Assembly: GCA_905182985.1 (NCBI GenBank)
Contig: CAJJDN010000069.1
Location: 29,949-93,948 of the forward strand
Source: Paramecium sonneborni
Lineage: Eukaryota > Ciliophora > Oligohymenophorea > Peniculida > Parameciidae
Direction of reading: 5' to 3'
DNA: 64,000 nucleotides
The notes beneath the pieces were generated by a model that saw only the letters and a list, made by a program, of their open reading frames with translations, was not told the DNA's origin and searched no databases. The translations under genes were made by a program, and so were the position numbers. Positions 27,205 to 38,969 of the stretch are shown here, piece after piece; the stretch's first letter is position 1; each line of letters begins with the position of its first letter.

Positions 27205-27793
27205 ATGGGAAACCTTTGTAATAAAGAACCTGCTGTTGCTGGAATCGTTGACAATGTTCCTGCCTATTACAATAGAGGCATTAACTTTAGATCTAATTAC
27301 ATTACTATTGATAATAGATAACTCTTTACTGGCATGAGGTTTATACTATTCTAACTATACCTATAGATTCTAATGTGTAGAATATGCAAGAAGATATCTA
27401 ATACTTACCAAAGGTGTACTCTTTGGTGATGTTAACTGTGCTTATCATATTTTTGATCTCCACACTGTTACCGATGTTCTTACTTAATAACAGAGATAGT
27501 TTCAATCCATTCCTCAAGGCAGTCCTATCCCACCATAAAAAGGAGATCTTGTCATCTATTAAAAAAGTTCAAAATAATGGTGGGGACATGTTGCTGTTGT
27601 TACCAATGTTGATGGAAATCTTGTTGATCTAGCTGAATAAAATTATGATGAAGATTGGGATCATTGTAACTATGCAAGATAAGTTCTCTTAAAAAAAGAA
27701 GCCAACAATTACTTTCTTACAAACATCAGACAATATAAACCCCATTCTTGGGATTTGAATGAAAATATTATTGGATGGAAAAGAGTTATTTGA
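27205..27793 (+). CDS. CHAP-domain amidase, glutathionylspermidine-amidase-like
   Basis: A 186-residue protein made of one CHAP (NlpC/P60-like) domain. The intron 27339-27366 (28 nt) joins TGMR to FQCVEYARRYL, which contains the presumed catalytic Cys; GHVAVVTNV supplies the His, and LAEQNYD follows. These motifs match the amidase half of glutathionylspermidine synthetase/amidase, which hydrolyses glutathionylspermidine or related amide bonds. The synthetase half is absent. The N terminus MGNLC is a classic signal for N-myristoylation plus palmitoylation, so membrane anchoring is likely. Start and stop (TGA 27791-27793) are clear. Confidence 0.88.
27339..27366 (+). other. 28-nt intron of the CHAP gene
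   Basis: GT...TAG segment whose removal restores the conserved TGMRFQCVEYARRYL motif across the junction. It is a well-supported example of the tiny introns throughout this window. Confidence 0.9.
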
Positions 27794-27844
27794 AATTTAT
27801 TATAGCCTTTTTATTTGTTAATTAAAAATATGTAATTGCAAAAA

Positions 27845-28312
27845 TCACTTAAATTATGGCAACTATTATCTGCAAATAGGGCAGTTGTTTTATAAAATAT
27901 TTATTCTTGATTAAATGTAGAGCTTCATACATTTTAAATGAAATGTGTGTTTACATGGAGTTTAGATAAGTTTTTGTTCTATTAAAGTGTTTGACAATGA
28001 ATCATTTATATTTTGATTTGATTTGAGAGGATTGAGGCAAATTGAACATGCTTCTAAATCTTCTATAACTATGTCGTCATATTTAAAATAATTATCATCT
28101 AAATATTCTTCTACATCCTCTTAAAAAATAATTTAATCATCTATCTGTTCTATAGGCTGAACTATTCTAGAATCCCTACATATTATAGATCTTGAGCCAT
28201 ATCTTTTTTAAATTATTAAAAGAACAATTGATGTCAAATAAATCATTAAATATAATACCACCATTAAGTATTTTGGTTCAAAACTCATTAAATTTCTTGA
28301 GCAACCTCTCAT
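27845..28312 (-). CDS. Membrane-anchored RING-H2 protein, probable E3 ubiquitin ligase
   Basis: 155 codons without an intron. The N terminus holds one hydrophobic segment (YLMVVLYLMIYLTSIVLLII), followed by an acidic linker and a C-terminal RING-H2: CSIC ... TPCKHTFHLKCM ... NCPICRQQL. Small single-pass RING-H2 proteins of this layout recruit ubiquitin-conjugating enzymes at endomembranes. Substrates cannot be inferred. The start is 28312 or the next in-frame ATG at 28288. It converges with the CHAP gene, leaving about 50 bp between stops. Confidence 0.88.
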
Positions 28313-28812
28313 ATAAAACTAACTATTAATCTAATATAAATACAAAATAAAATATCTTTGATGAAAAATGTCCAAAAATATAAATTAAACTAAATCTCTC
28401 TCTAATATTTAATTTTATATTCCTAATTATAATTGGATATAGCATAAATGCTGATCCGTAAATCGAAAAATAGAAAAATTCTTCATAACAATATATGCTC
28501 AAATTAATCAGTAAAACTTTTTATTAATGATATATATACATATTATCAAGATAAAACTTATAAAGTGCCAAAAATCTTAACAAGAAGGTAGAAATGAAAA
28601 TTTTACATTTATTTTCCAAGCTTTCCAAGTTGCATATATACATTATAAAGTTGATCCCACTTAAAATATTATCGGAGCTATATAAAACGAACGTAAGTTC
28701 TAGTTAATTTAATAAAACCTTACTTCATTCATAGTCATAGAAATTAAGATCAAAATAGTAATCTCATTTTAATATACAAAGTTTAATAGATTAGCTATAA
28801 AAGATATCTAGA

Positions 28813-31757
28813 ATGAATTAATAATTGCATCTTACATCCTATCCAACTATCACATCAACTTTTACTAATATTGTTGTAGCTACTATTTAAATTAGTGATA
28901 AAACTATTGATATTATCATAAATGTCAAAGTATTTCTATATTCTTACTCTTATCCTGATGCAACTGAAAGAGACATATCGAAATAACATAAATTCAATTC
29001 ATCATTATTTTTGCTTTATAGAGATATTATGATTTAAGTGTTTTTTATATCGGAAAATGTATTTTCTTAAATGACTTATACTAGAAACTTTCCTTAGCAA
29101 GGAAATTAATAGTTATAGAGATTGAAAATTGTTCCAAATTGCAAATTTACATTTTGTTCATCTGACCAACTTCTAAGAAATAAAAATAATTTATTAATAC
29201 TTTGTAAGATTAGTGTAATTTGAGAGTCGAAATGTTGCATAAACTTGTTTATTTTCATGATACTTTGGATTCAGAAAACAAATTTAAAGATTTTTATTGA
29301 AATCAAATGTTACTTCCGCTTATCCTTCTTAATAATCTAGATAATGGAATTAATCCATGGAATTTATTCTCGATTACCAAGTTCCAATAAATTTCTAATC
29401 GATTAAGAATTTGATCATTTCCTTCTCTGAAACTTAATTTAAGCATTTTCCTACAACTAAAATAGTTGTAATAAATAAAACACTAAATATACTCTACATA
29501 AACTCTACAAGTTAATATTTAATTAAATATTTTTTTTCTAATTAATAAAACTTTATATTACCACATTTAATTTAATTTCTGAAAAAATGATAAACTTCCA
29601 TTAAATTAAAAATATTTAAAGTTTTATTTTGTAAGATTTTAGAATAGATATTGATTTCAGTTTTAAGAGATTTGCAAGTCAATCATATTAATATTCTACA
29701 AAATTAATAATTAAGATTTATTAAATATAATATTCATAAACGACTTCCAAGAAATAAATTTAATTTAGTTACAATATATTGGAATTAGATATTTTTTATG
29801 GATTTAATGAAAATTTAGTTATATAAGTACTTTATTTTTTTTTATAATCAGAGTAAATATATCTAATTATTTATTCTCCAAGCCTTTTTTAGGAGGGTAA
29901 ATGGAATTGTTTCCGTTTAAATAGATTGCAATTGATGACTAAAGAATATAAATTTTAAATTTCTTCAACATGAAGAAAACATTTCTTCATAAAAGATTTG
30001 TCTTTATTACAAGCATTAGTTTTGTTAGGAAATTTTATTTTTTTCTCAAAGTTATAGAAGAATTATTTATTCCCTTGAATGAAATTAGTTGGATTAGAAT
30101 TTTACAAGTGAAAATTTAATTTTTTAAACTAGTTATTCTTTAAGTCTTGCCAATTACTTTTATGGATTTAATTTCAAAAATGGGAAATTTAACACTAACT
30201 TTTAGCCACTTAAATTAAAAAAATTATCAATAAAATTATTTAAAGATATTTTAAGTTTATATTACAATTTCTTACAGATAAAATNATGAATTAATAATTG
30301 CATCTTACATCCTATCCAACTATCACATCAACTTTTACTAATATTGTTGTAGCTACTATTTAAATTAGTGATAAAACTATTGATATTATCATAAATGTCA
30401 AAGTATTTCTATATTCTTACTCTTATCCTGATGCAACTGAAAGAGACATATCGAAATAACATAAATTCAATTCATCATTATTTTTGCTTTATAGAGATAT
30501 TATGATTTAAGTGTTTTTTATATCGGAAAATGTATTTTCTTAAATGACTTATACTAGAAACTTTCCTTAGCAAGGAAATTAATAGTTATAGAGATTGAAA
30601 ATTGTTCCAAATTGCAAATTTACATTTTGTTCATCTGACCAACTTCTAAGAAATAAAAATAATTTATTAATACTTTGTAAGATTAGTGTAATTTGAGAGT
30701 CGAAATGTTGCATAAACTTGTTTATTTTCATGATACTTTGGATTCAGAAAACAAATTTAAAGATTTTTATTGAAATCAAATGTTACTTCCGCTTATCCTT
30801 CTTAATAATCTAGATAATGGAATTAATCCATGGAATTTATTCTCGATTACCAAGTTCCAATAAATTTCTAATCGATTAAGAATTTGATCATTTCCTTCTC
30901 TGAAACTTAATTTAAGCATTTTCCTACAACTAAAATAGTTGTAATAAATAAAACACTAAATATACTCTACATAAACTCTACAAGTTAATATTTAATTAAA
31001 TATTTTTTTTCTAATTAATAAAACTTTATATTACCACATTTAATTTAATTTCTGAAAAAATGATAAACTTCCATTAAATTAAAAATATTTAAAGTTTTAT
31101 TTTGTAAGATTTTAGAATAGATATTGATTTCAGTTTTAAGAGATTTGCAAGTCAATCATATTAATATTCTACAAAATTAATAATTAAGATTTATTAAATA
31201 TAATATTCATAAACGACTTCCAAGAAATAAATTTAATTTAGTTACAATATATTGGAATTAGATATTTTTTATGGATTTAATGAAAATTTAGTTATATAAG
31301 TACTTTATTTTTTTTTATAATCAGAGTAAATATATCTAATTATTTATTCTCCAAGCCTTTTTTAGGAGGGTAAATGGAATTGTTTCCGTTTAAATAGATT
31401 GCAATTGATGACTAAAGAATATAAATTTTAAATTTCTTCAACATGAAGAAAACATTTCTTCATAAAAGATTTGTCTTTATTACAAGCATTAGTTTTGTTA
31501 GGAAATTTTATTTTTTTCTCAAAGTTATAGAAGAATTATTTATTCCCTTGAATGAAATTAGTTGGATTAGAATTTTACAAGTGAAAATTTAATTTTTTAA
31601 ACTAGTTATTCTTTAAGTCTTGCCAATTACTTTTATGGATTTAATTTCAAAAATGGGAAATTTAACACTAACTTTTAGCCACTTAAATTAAAAAAATTAT
31701 CAATAAAATTATTTAAAGATATTTTAAGTTTATATTACAATTTCTTACAGATAAAAT
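28813..31757. repeat. Direct repeat of 1,472 bp around a single N (contig overlap)
   Basis: Positions 28813-30284 recur at 30286-31757 with a lone N at 30285. Copies look identical. Best read as overlapping contig ends left unmerged. Confidence 0.9.
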
Positions 31758-32170
31758 GATCCAAATTTTTCATCTATTTCAAATAATTTTCGAAAAATCA
31801 CTTTAATAATTCAAAATATTAACCTAAAAAAAATGTAATAACAATTCAATAATCGAAAGCAACTTCAATAAATTTAAGAATTAAAAATTATAAAAGCTAT
31901 TAGTTGCAGCACGTAAATGTGGTTCAATAATAACTCAAATTAATTGATCCTTCTTATTAAGAATTAAATATGAGCATTTTAGAATCTAGATGTTATTTGA
32001 AATATAAATAAAATAAAAATGAACATTATTTCTTATCTGATCTTTTCTAAAATCTTCTTTTCAAATAAAATTTAATCTACCAATTTTACATCGATCCAAT
32101 AAATTATACAAATTTTTATCATTAAACAACTAGTCTTAAATTTTTCAATAATTACCTTAAATTTTAATGA
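28813..32170 (+). CDS. Unrecognised gene, probably several exons, containing a contig overlap
   Basis: An open frame runs from ATG 28813 to 29223. Further protein-like frames follow (to 29590, around 29745-29935, then a long one through the overlap to about 31976 and on to TGA 32168-32170). They need several tiny introns or base changes. Sequence such as TSTFTNIVVATIQISDKTI and MEFILDYQVPINFQ does not look random, but no family is recognised. Positions 28813-30284 recur at 30286-31757, so real length is about 1.5 kb shorter. It ends 19 bp before the inverted SecA fragment and may be its decayed 5' neighbour. Confidence 0.35.
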
Positions 32171-32188
32171 ATAAAACGAATAATAAAA

Positions 32189-34639
32189 ATTATTTATGTA
32201 AAAAATTTCAGAAAGTTATGAATAATAAAAACTTAACCTTTTATTATCATTATTATTTTCAATTCAGAAAAGTTAAAAGAATTGTTATTACAGACCTCTA
32301 CTTGAAAAGTTCAAAGAATTTAATGAACAATGTTAATTGATGATTATAATTGGTTTGGGACCTGTAATAGATAAAATAAAATCAGAAGTTACTATTCCAG
32401 AGGAGTTGTCGGAATATTTAAATTATGTAACCTAAGAAAATAAAAAGAAAGTAAATAATCAATTTGTAGCAATTCTAGCTCAAAATGAATTGACTTTTTG
32501 TGTTTCTTCATAAGCAGCTAAGATAATATATCATTTGTTGACTGAAAAATCGAAAATAACTGAAACTGTTGTTGATAATTTGCTAAAAGCTATTGAAAGC
32601 GAAGATTATCTAACTTAATTATTTGCAGCTAAAGCATTATCAGAAGTTTTAGAATATGAAGATAAAATAATTTTAAAAGTATAAGATAAAGTAGATCCAA
32701 AATATCAAACAGAGTTCTCTCTTTATTGTAATTTAATCTACATAAATGCATTAAACATAAAATCTATCAAATTTGCTATCAATGAAATACACATTTAAAG
32801 ACTTTCACGTTTATTTCCCTTTTAAGAAATAATTATTTAAGATGAAAAACCTTTAAATATCGAACAGACAATATTGATAATTTTTTCTAATTAATCAAAT
32901 TTACAATAATAAGAATTTGATACTTAAGTATTTGAAATATTTAACTAATTATTTAATACAAATTAAGATATAAAAAAAGCACTCGATATTATTTACAATT
33001 ATACAAAAAACAAAAACAAAATATTTATTCCTTAGGAAACTATTTTTGCTATAGAAAATTAATTAGATATTGCAGATGATAATGCAAATAACGATTAAAA
33101 ATTTAGTAATAAACAAATATGCTTTAAAATCCTTAAAAAAATCATTAAAAAAGGTAAAAAAGTGAGTGAGAAAACTTTAGAATATTTATTATCAAATCTT
33201 GATGAAGATGAAGCATAATATAAAAAGGCATATAAAATTTTAGAATAAGTTGAACTTAATTAAGAATTGTCAGAAAAAGTATTTACAGTGTTATAAATGG
33301 AAAGAGTTGGTTATGTTCTGAAAGAACAAAAATAAGATGAAAATGANATCATTATTATTTTCAATTCAGAAAAGTTAAAAGAATTGTTATTACAGACCTC
33401 TACTTGAAAAGTTCAAAGAATTTAATGAACAATGTTAATTGATGATTATAATTGGTTTGGGACCTGTAATAGATAAAATAAAATCAGAAGTTACTATTCC
33501 AGAGGAGTTGTCGGAATATTTAAATTATGTAACCTAAGAAAATAAAAAGAAAGTAAATAATCAATTTGTAGCAATTCTAGCTCAAAATGAATTGACTTTT
33601 TGTGTTTCTTCATAAGCAGCTAAGATAATATATCATTTGTTGACTGAAAAATCGAAAATAACTGAAACTGTTGTTGATAATTTGCTAAAAGCTATTGAAA
33701 GCGAAGATTATCTAACTTAATTATTTGCAGCTAAAGCATTATCAGAAGTTTTAGAATATGAAGATAAAATACTTTTAAAAGTATAAGATAAAGTAGATCC
33801 AAAATATCAAACAGAGTTCTCTCTTTATTGTAATTTAATCTACATAAATGCATTAAACATAAAATCTATCAAATTTGCTATCAATGAAATACACATTTAA
33901 AGACTTTCACGTTTATTTCCCTTTTAAGAAATAATTATTTAAGATGAAAAACCTTTAAATATCGAACAGACAATATTGATAATTTTTTCTAATTAATCAA
34001 ATTTACAATAATAAGAATTTGATACTTAAGTATTTGAAATATTTAACTAATTATTTAATACAAATTAAGATATAAAAAAAGCACTCGATATTATTTACAA
34101 TTACACAAAAAACAAAAACAAAATATTTATTCCTTAGGAAACTATTTTTGCTATAGAAAATTAATTAGATATTGCAGATGATAATGCAAATAACGATTAA
34201 AAATTTAGTAATAAACAAATATGCTTTAAAATCCTTAAAAAAATCATTAAAAAAGGTAAAAAAGTGAGTGAGAAAACTTTAGAATATTTATTATCAAATC
34301 TTGATGAAGATGAAGCATAATATAAAAAGGCATATAAAATTTTAGAATAAGTTGAACTTAATTAAGAATTGTCAGAAAAAGTATTTACAGTGTTATAAAT
34401 GGAAAGAGTTGGTTATGTTCTGAAAGAACAAAAATAAGATGAAAATGACATTAATCCTCTTGTACCATTTGTTATCAAAAGTTGCCAAATTAGGTTGGTT
34501 ATAAAATCAAATAATTGAAAAATTTTTATAAATAACTGAAAACTTAGTTGATATTACCAAAATAAAATTATAGGACTTTGTACCAAATTAACAATCTAAA
34601 ATTAATAATGAATATTAAGGATAAATAACTTCATGTTGA
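32189..34639 (+). pseudogene. Truncated inverted copy of the SecA-type gene
   Basis: This stretch is the reverse complement of SecA-gene sequence. It first matches about 18943 down to 17772 almost perfectly, coding the HEAT-like part (LTEKSKITETVVDNLLKA, YKKAYKILEQVELNQ). At 34448 it jumps to sequence matching about 15945-15850, now visibly diverged, and is soon frameshifted, ending at TGA 34637-34639. It lacks the N terminus, the motor and the C terminus, so a SecA function is impossible. A 1,101-bp contig overlap (32246-33346 with 33348-34448) inflates it; true length is about 1.35 kb. It could be a pseudogene or a short expressed paralogue of the helical region. Confidence 0.75.
32246..34448. 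repeat. Direct repeat of 1,101 bp around a single N, nearly identical
   Basis: Positions 32246-33346 recur at 33348-34448 with N at 33347. Unlike the other junctions the two copies differ at a few bases (for example near 32670 versus 33772, and 33001 versus 34103). This fits an overlap of contigs carrying allelic or paralogous variants, or base errors. Confidence 0.85.
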
Positions 34640-34891
34640 CCATTCAGAAAAAATGAATAAAAATCAATAAAAATGATTATGATAATGATATTAAAATAAA
34701 TTATTCAGAAAAAAAACAAATAATATAAAATAATTGCCTTCTTTTCTTGAAATCTACTTGTTCAATATTTAAGCATAGTTTGGAGTAAGATTAAATTTTT
34801 TTAAATCTTATTTTCTCATTAAATTTTATATTATATTATAAAAAATCATTTATGATTAAATAGATATTTAATATATAAATAATAATATTAG

Positions 34892-35330
34892 TCAATTTTA
34901 TTCATGATTTCCAACTTGTGCTTCTATATTAGTGATTCTCAATTATAATTCATTTAATTTAATTGCTAAAGCAGTTTTTTCACCTTTGAGATGAGTAAGT
35001 TGTGTTTGAATTCTTGAATTTTCTGCCAATTAATATCCAACTTCTCTCTTCATTTCATCATCTAAATGACTTATATTGTATTTGATAATACATTAATTCA
35101 TTTTAAAGTGTTTTAAGCATATCTTCTGTTTTATTAGATAATATTGATTCGAATTCATCTTTTAGTTATTTTAAAGATTGATATTCTTTTCTGTGCATTT
35201 CAACAGAATCAGCAACTTCATACATTAGTGATTCTAATGAACAGATTTTACCTTTTAAAGAAGCATTGTTTTATGAATTTTCAATTGAATTAGAAGTAAT
35301 GCTAAATGAACTAAAATGTGTTTTTTACAT
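34892..35330 (-). CDS. Coiled-coil protein, SF-assemblin-like
   Basis: ATG 35330 reads MQKTHFSSFSITSNSIEN, then a nearly continuous heptad-rich coiled coil, finishing with NELQLRITNIEAQVGNHEQ and TGA 34892-34894, about 140 residues. A frame change near 35080 can be healed by a 22-nt GT...AAG intron or a base error. Short coiled coils with a Ser/Thr-rich head and an E..RI..IE..VG tail resemble SF-assemblins, which build striated rootlet fibres of basal bodies; ciliates have many. The coiled coil is clear, the family assignment is inference. Confidence 0.5.
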
Positions 35331-35820
35331 TTTAATATATATTGAAAATAATCATCATTTCTTTTTTAATGATTTCATATACTTAATAAAATACTTTTCT
35401 CTTATGATTCCATTCAAAATCACAAATTTTAATCATACTTGATAATTATTCATCTCTTAAATTCCAAATCTAATTATCTTAAATCATTAATTACAATTTA
35501 CCCTAACTAAATTTAAAGGGACATTAACTTTGTATATTAGATCAATCTAATTGAACATATACAAAAATTATTATAAGTATCACATAGATCTTACAAATTT
35601 TTTATATTCCATTATATCATTTTCGTACTATTTTTAGTTAATATAGTGCAATCAATAATTCTTTTTAACATTTGGATTAAAGTTTGGTTGTAGTGATAGA
35701 ATTGACTCTATATTAAATTCAAAAAATATGTAAAAGAAAGGTGAAGTTAAATTTGGAGTAAAAATTGTCTTTTATTATTTTATTGATATTATAATTAAAT
35801 TATATTATTGATAAAATTAT
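35331..35820. other. About 490 bp without a recognised gene
   Basis: AT-rich spacer between two same-strand genes. I found no frame with protein-like composition. Confidence 0.4.
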
Positions 35821-36704
35821 TCATTATTCTTATTTCAAATTCATTAATTTAGATTCATCTCCTAAATCAAAATCTTATAAACTGAAATCACATTTATTTT
35901 ATCTTCCCATTTCTGAAGTTACACTCTTGGTTGAGGTGATAAATTTCATAAACTTATTTTGTCTATCTTTCCTCAAAGCTGGTTACTTAGACTCTTCAAT
36001 TTATTTGATTAGTTCATATTTAAGGAAACGAGACTCTTTATTAAATTATGGTATATTACACTCTTTTTATCACAATTCATAATTGTAATACTCTTTATAT
36101 TGAGTCGATTATTGGATTCCTCAATGAAACTAAGGAAGTATTATAATATGATACTCAATAACTGATCTGACAAGGACTTCAGAACTAAAAGATCTACTCT
36201 ATTTAATTGGACAATCACAAATCAAAATATCTTTGTACTGATCATCATTTAATTATGTCAAACTATTTATATTAATATTATTATTATATTACCATTCTTT
36301 GAATCCATTATAATATTAAAACAAATCTTTTTCTGACTAAACAAATTATATAATTTTATACTTCAAAGGCTCTCACTCTATAGAACGTAATGCATTTGTA
36401 GTTATTCATTTCTAGATTTTAAGTAAACACTTATTCAAAACCAACTACAAATTTATGATAATCTTTATTACTTTTGCACAGAGTATCATAAACCTATTAA
36501 GTATGAGCTGGTTATAAAGGTATTTTCTCAGGATTTGTGTATAAACAGACTTGAATTAGAGATATTTTAATTACTTACACTCTCACCTGATTCTTTTGAT
36601 ATATCACCTAATTTGACTGTTATTTTCACATTTAAATATTCTCGATATATAACTAATTCATTGTTTAAAATATGATATTCCTTATCTCTAGATAGACAGC
36701 ACAT
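35821..36704 (-). CDS. Macro-domain-like protein with five tiny introns
   Basis: From ATG 36704 (MCCLSRDKEYH) to TGA 35821-35823. Five introns of 31, 25, 30, 25 and 26 nt give an unbroken frame of 248 residues, whose exact divisibility by three supports the model. The order KITVKLGDISK, then VVGFEQVF, then YKCITFYRV, then KDILICDCPI, then VLVRSVIDFIEES and IKSITIMNC follows the strand-helix pattern of macro domains, which bind ADP-ribose. The usual NAAN and glycine loop residues are not obvious, so binding may be lost. A basic C-terminal tail follows. It lies 60 bp behind the kinase gene, same strand. The gene model is good; the fold call is inference. Confidence 0.6.
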
Positions 36705-36764
36705 TCCTTCTTAATTACCCATATGATATTATATAATAAATAATAAACACAATATATACAAATT

Positions 36765-37959
36765 TCATTAGTTAAAATGAATTCTTCTACCCCATTCAAA
36801 ACTGTCCATAAGATTTTATAATTGTTATTCTGTAATTTCAGTACCCATTTGATTAGACATAGTTCTTTCGCCTGTCATAATATCTTAAGCAAGTATCATA
36901 TCATCCGAACATACATCAACATGATTATATTAATCAAACCATGGATGTAAGGGTATTTCTAATAAACAGAATGAATACCTTCTGCAGATAATCTCTAATG
37001 AGGATGAGGTTTAAGCAATCTTCTAATTAGATCTTTTTAGAGTTGATTTAACTTAAGAAATTCTTGTGAATATTGAAATTAAGGATCTAGTGATGTAATT
37101 TACTCTATAGTTTCACTAATAGTTTGAGCATAAAATGGTAAGGTTGAACAAAGCATATAGTAGAGAATGATTCCTATAGACCAGATGTCGACTCAATATA
37201 AATATTATAGATATACCTTTTTCATCATAACCTCCACCTAAAAAGACTTCTGGAGCTTAATATAAGATGGTTCCAGTAGCAGTCCACATTTCAGTGAAGG
37301 TGTCTTTGTATTTGAATCTTTTTGACACACCAAAATCAATTAACTTTATCTAAATGCTTGGTTCAGTTTATATTAGAATGTTTTCTGGTTTTAAATCTCT
37401 ATGTGAGATTCCTCTTGAATGAATTTATCCAATAACCTAAGCCAACTATTTAATAGTGTCCTTTTTCTATCTTAAAGATAGGTTGCGCTACACTTACTCT
37501 AAATTAGGAATATTGCATAATTCTATCACTTGATAATGATGTTTTGTTTATTAGTCAATGAATAGATCATAAGTTCTGCAAACTTAAGGAATATCTTATA
37601 ACTATCTTTATAAATTAAATGTATGTATGATAGTATTGACAATCTCGGGATCATCTGTTCTGAAGCATTTTACTGCATAATTTTATATGGGTTTAGGTAT
37701 TAACGATTTTGTACTATTTTATTTAGGTATTTTATAACATTTTCTAACAACTGAATGTGCTCCTTCACCTGTAAATATATTTTAATATACAAGTACCTAT
37801 TTATTCCTATAATACATATGCATCTTTAAATCTTTAAGTTAATTATACTTACTCCTATTGGATAATTACATTTTCAATATCAACAGATCTTCTTATTCTA
37901 AATCCTTATTTACCAAATAATTGAGTCTTTAGTTAATTTCTAATATTTTCCTTATGCAT
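36765..37959 (-). CDS. Serine/threonine protein kinase, CAMK-like
   Basis: Complete kinase domain of about 370 residues. The glycine loop EQIGEGAHSVVRK is created by the 28-nt intron 37769-37796. AVKCF carries the ATP-contacting Lys, HRDLKPENIL the catalytic loop, DFGVSKRF the magnesium site, TGTILYQAPEVF the activation end, and VDIWSIGIILY is formed by the 25-nt intron 37192-37216. A third intron (36959-36978, 20 nt) restores EEIPLHPWFDQYN. The layout resembles calcium-dependent or CAMK-type kinases but no EF hands follow; a short C-terminal tail ends at TGA 36765-36767. Its start is 48 bp from the divergently oriented ATP synthase delta gene. Confidence 0.93.
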
Positions 37960-38007
37960 ATTAATAAGAGTGAGCATATATATATATGATATCCAATTAA
38001 ATTAATT
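37960..38007. promoter_or_regulatory. 48-bp divergent intergenic region
   Basis: Only 48 bp separate the start codons of the kinase (minus) and ATP synthase delta (plus). Any promoter elements for both genes must lie here or inside the coding regions. No TATA-type element can be singled out in such AT-rich sequence. Confidence 0.6.
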
Positions 38008-38532
38008 ATGAATCGTATTACAAATGGTGTTATTGGATTGGCATTAAAAAACTGTTCATTCTTTAGTACAGCCAAGAAGGCTAAAATGGAATTGACAGTC
38101 AGAACTCCATACAAAACAATTCTTGATAAATTTGAAGGTTTTTCAAGAATAGTAGCAAAGACTAATGAAGTAATTAATGTATAAATGTAAATTAGGCTGC
38201 ACTTATCATATAAAATCGTACTCCTGCTGCAGTTTATATATTACCACCAGGACCTTTGAAAATAAAATTCACTTAAGATGTCAAAGGAATAACTGGAGAT
38301 TTCTTACATTTAGGAGGATATGTATTTGTTAATCCGTAATTAATTATGATTAATAAATTATAGAGATAACTCTTGCGAAATTAATTTATTAGATGTAGTT
38401 GATAGAAAAGAAGCAAAAGTAGATTAATTTGATAAAGCCGATGTAAAAGATGCAGATACAGTTGCAGGAAGATATGCAGGTAAAATAAGAAGAGCTGCAT
38501 AACGTACATTTATTAAAAAAGCAACAGCATGA
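38008..38532 (+). CDS. Mitochondrial ATP synthase F1 delta subunit
   Basis: 156 residues after removal of two introns (38170-38195, 26 nt; 38336-38363, 28 nt). The first 25-30 residues look like a mitochondrial presequence. Then come KMELTVRTPYKTILDKFEGF, RTPAAVYILPPGPLKI, GDFLHLGGYVFVN and CEINLLDVVDR, the beta-sandwich of the F1 delta (bacterial epsilon) subunit, and a C-terminal helical part with AGKIRRAAQRTF. The spacing resembles ciliate delta subunits. It acts in the central stalk of F1Fo ATP synthase. Start and stop (TGA 38530-38532) are clear. Confidence 0.88.
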
Positions 38533-38969
38533 TTTATATATAATACATAAATAATAATTTAATGAATTATTTCAATTCTTACATTTTGTAATTCTAATAT
38601 ATCTATTATATATATTACGTCTTATTAAATATTATTCATTCTAATTATATCATTCATTTTCTTACTAATATTATAATACAAATTAACAATAATGTATAAA
38701 ATTAAGAAGTTATTATAAAATATTTGTATGGTTTTGCATAAGAATGGCTAAAATCTATTTGCACATTTTTAAAATAGTATATTCATTAATTTTTAAGGAT
38801 ACATGGATTCATTCTAATAATTTAATTAATTAGTTAATTTGATTATTCTAGACATGAATGGTAAAAACCTAAAACATCTTATCCAAATAGTTTAACTAAA
38901 AAGCATATATATGTCTTAAGTTAATAATTTATAGTTGATTTAATCAAGTTATTTTTATGGCTTTAAAAA
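38533..38969. other. About 440 bp with only a doubtful 38-codon ORF
   Basis: AT-rich spacer. A minus-strand 38-codon frame (38766 to 38650, MCKQILAILMQNH...) has protein-like composition but is too short to support alone. Confidence 0.4.

Noticed and set aside
38650..38766. A 38-codon minus-strand ORF
   Set aside because: Composition is plausible but it is too short, with no motif or homologue recognised.
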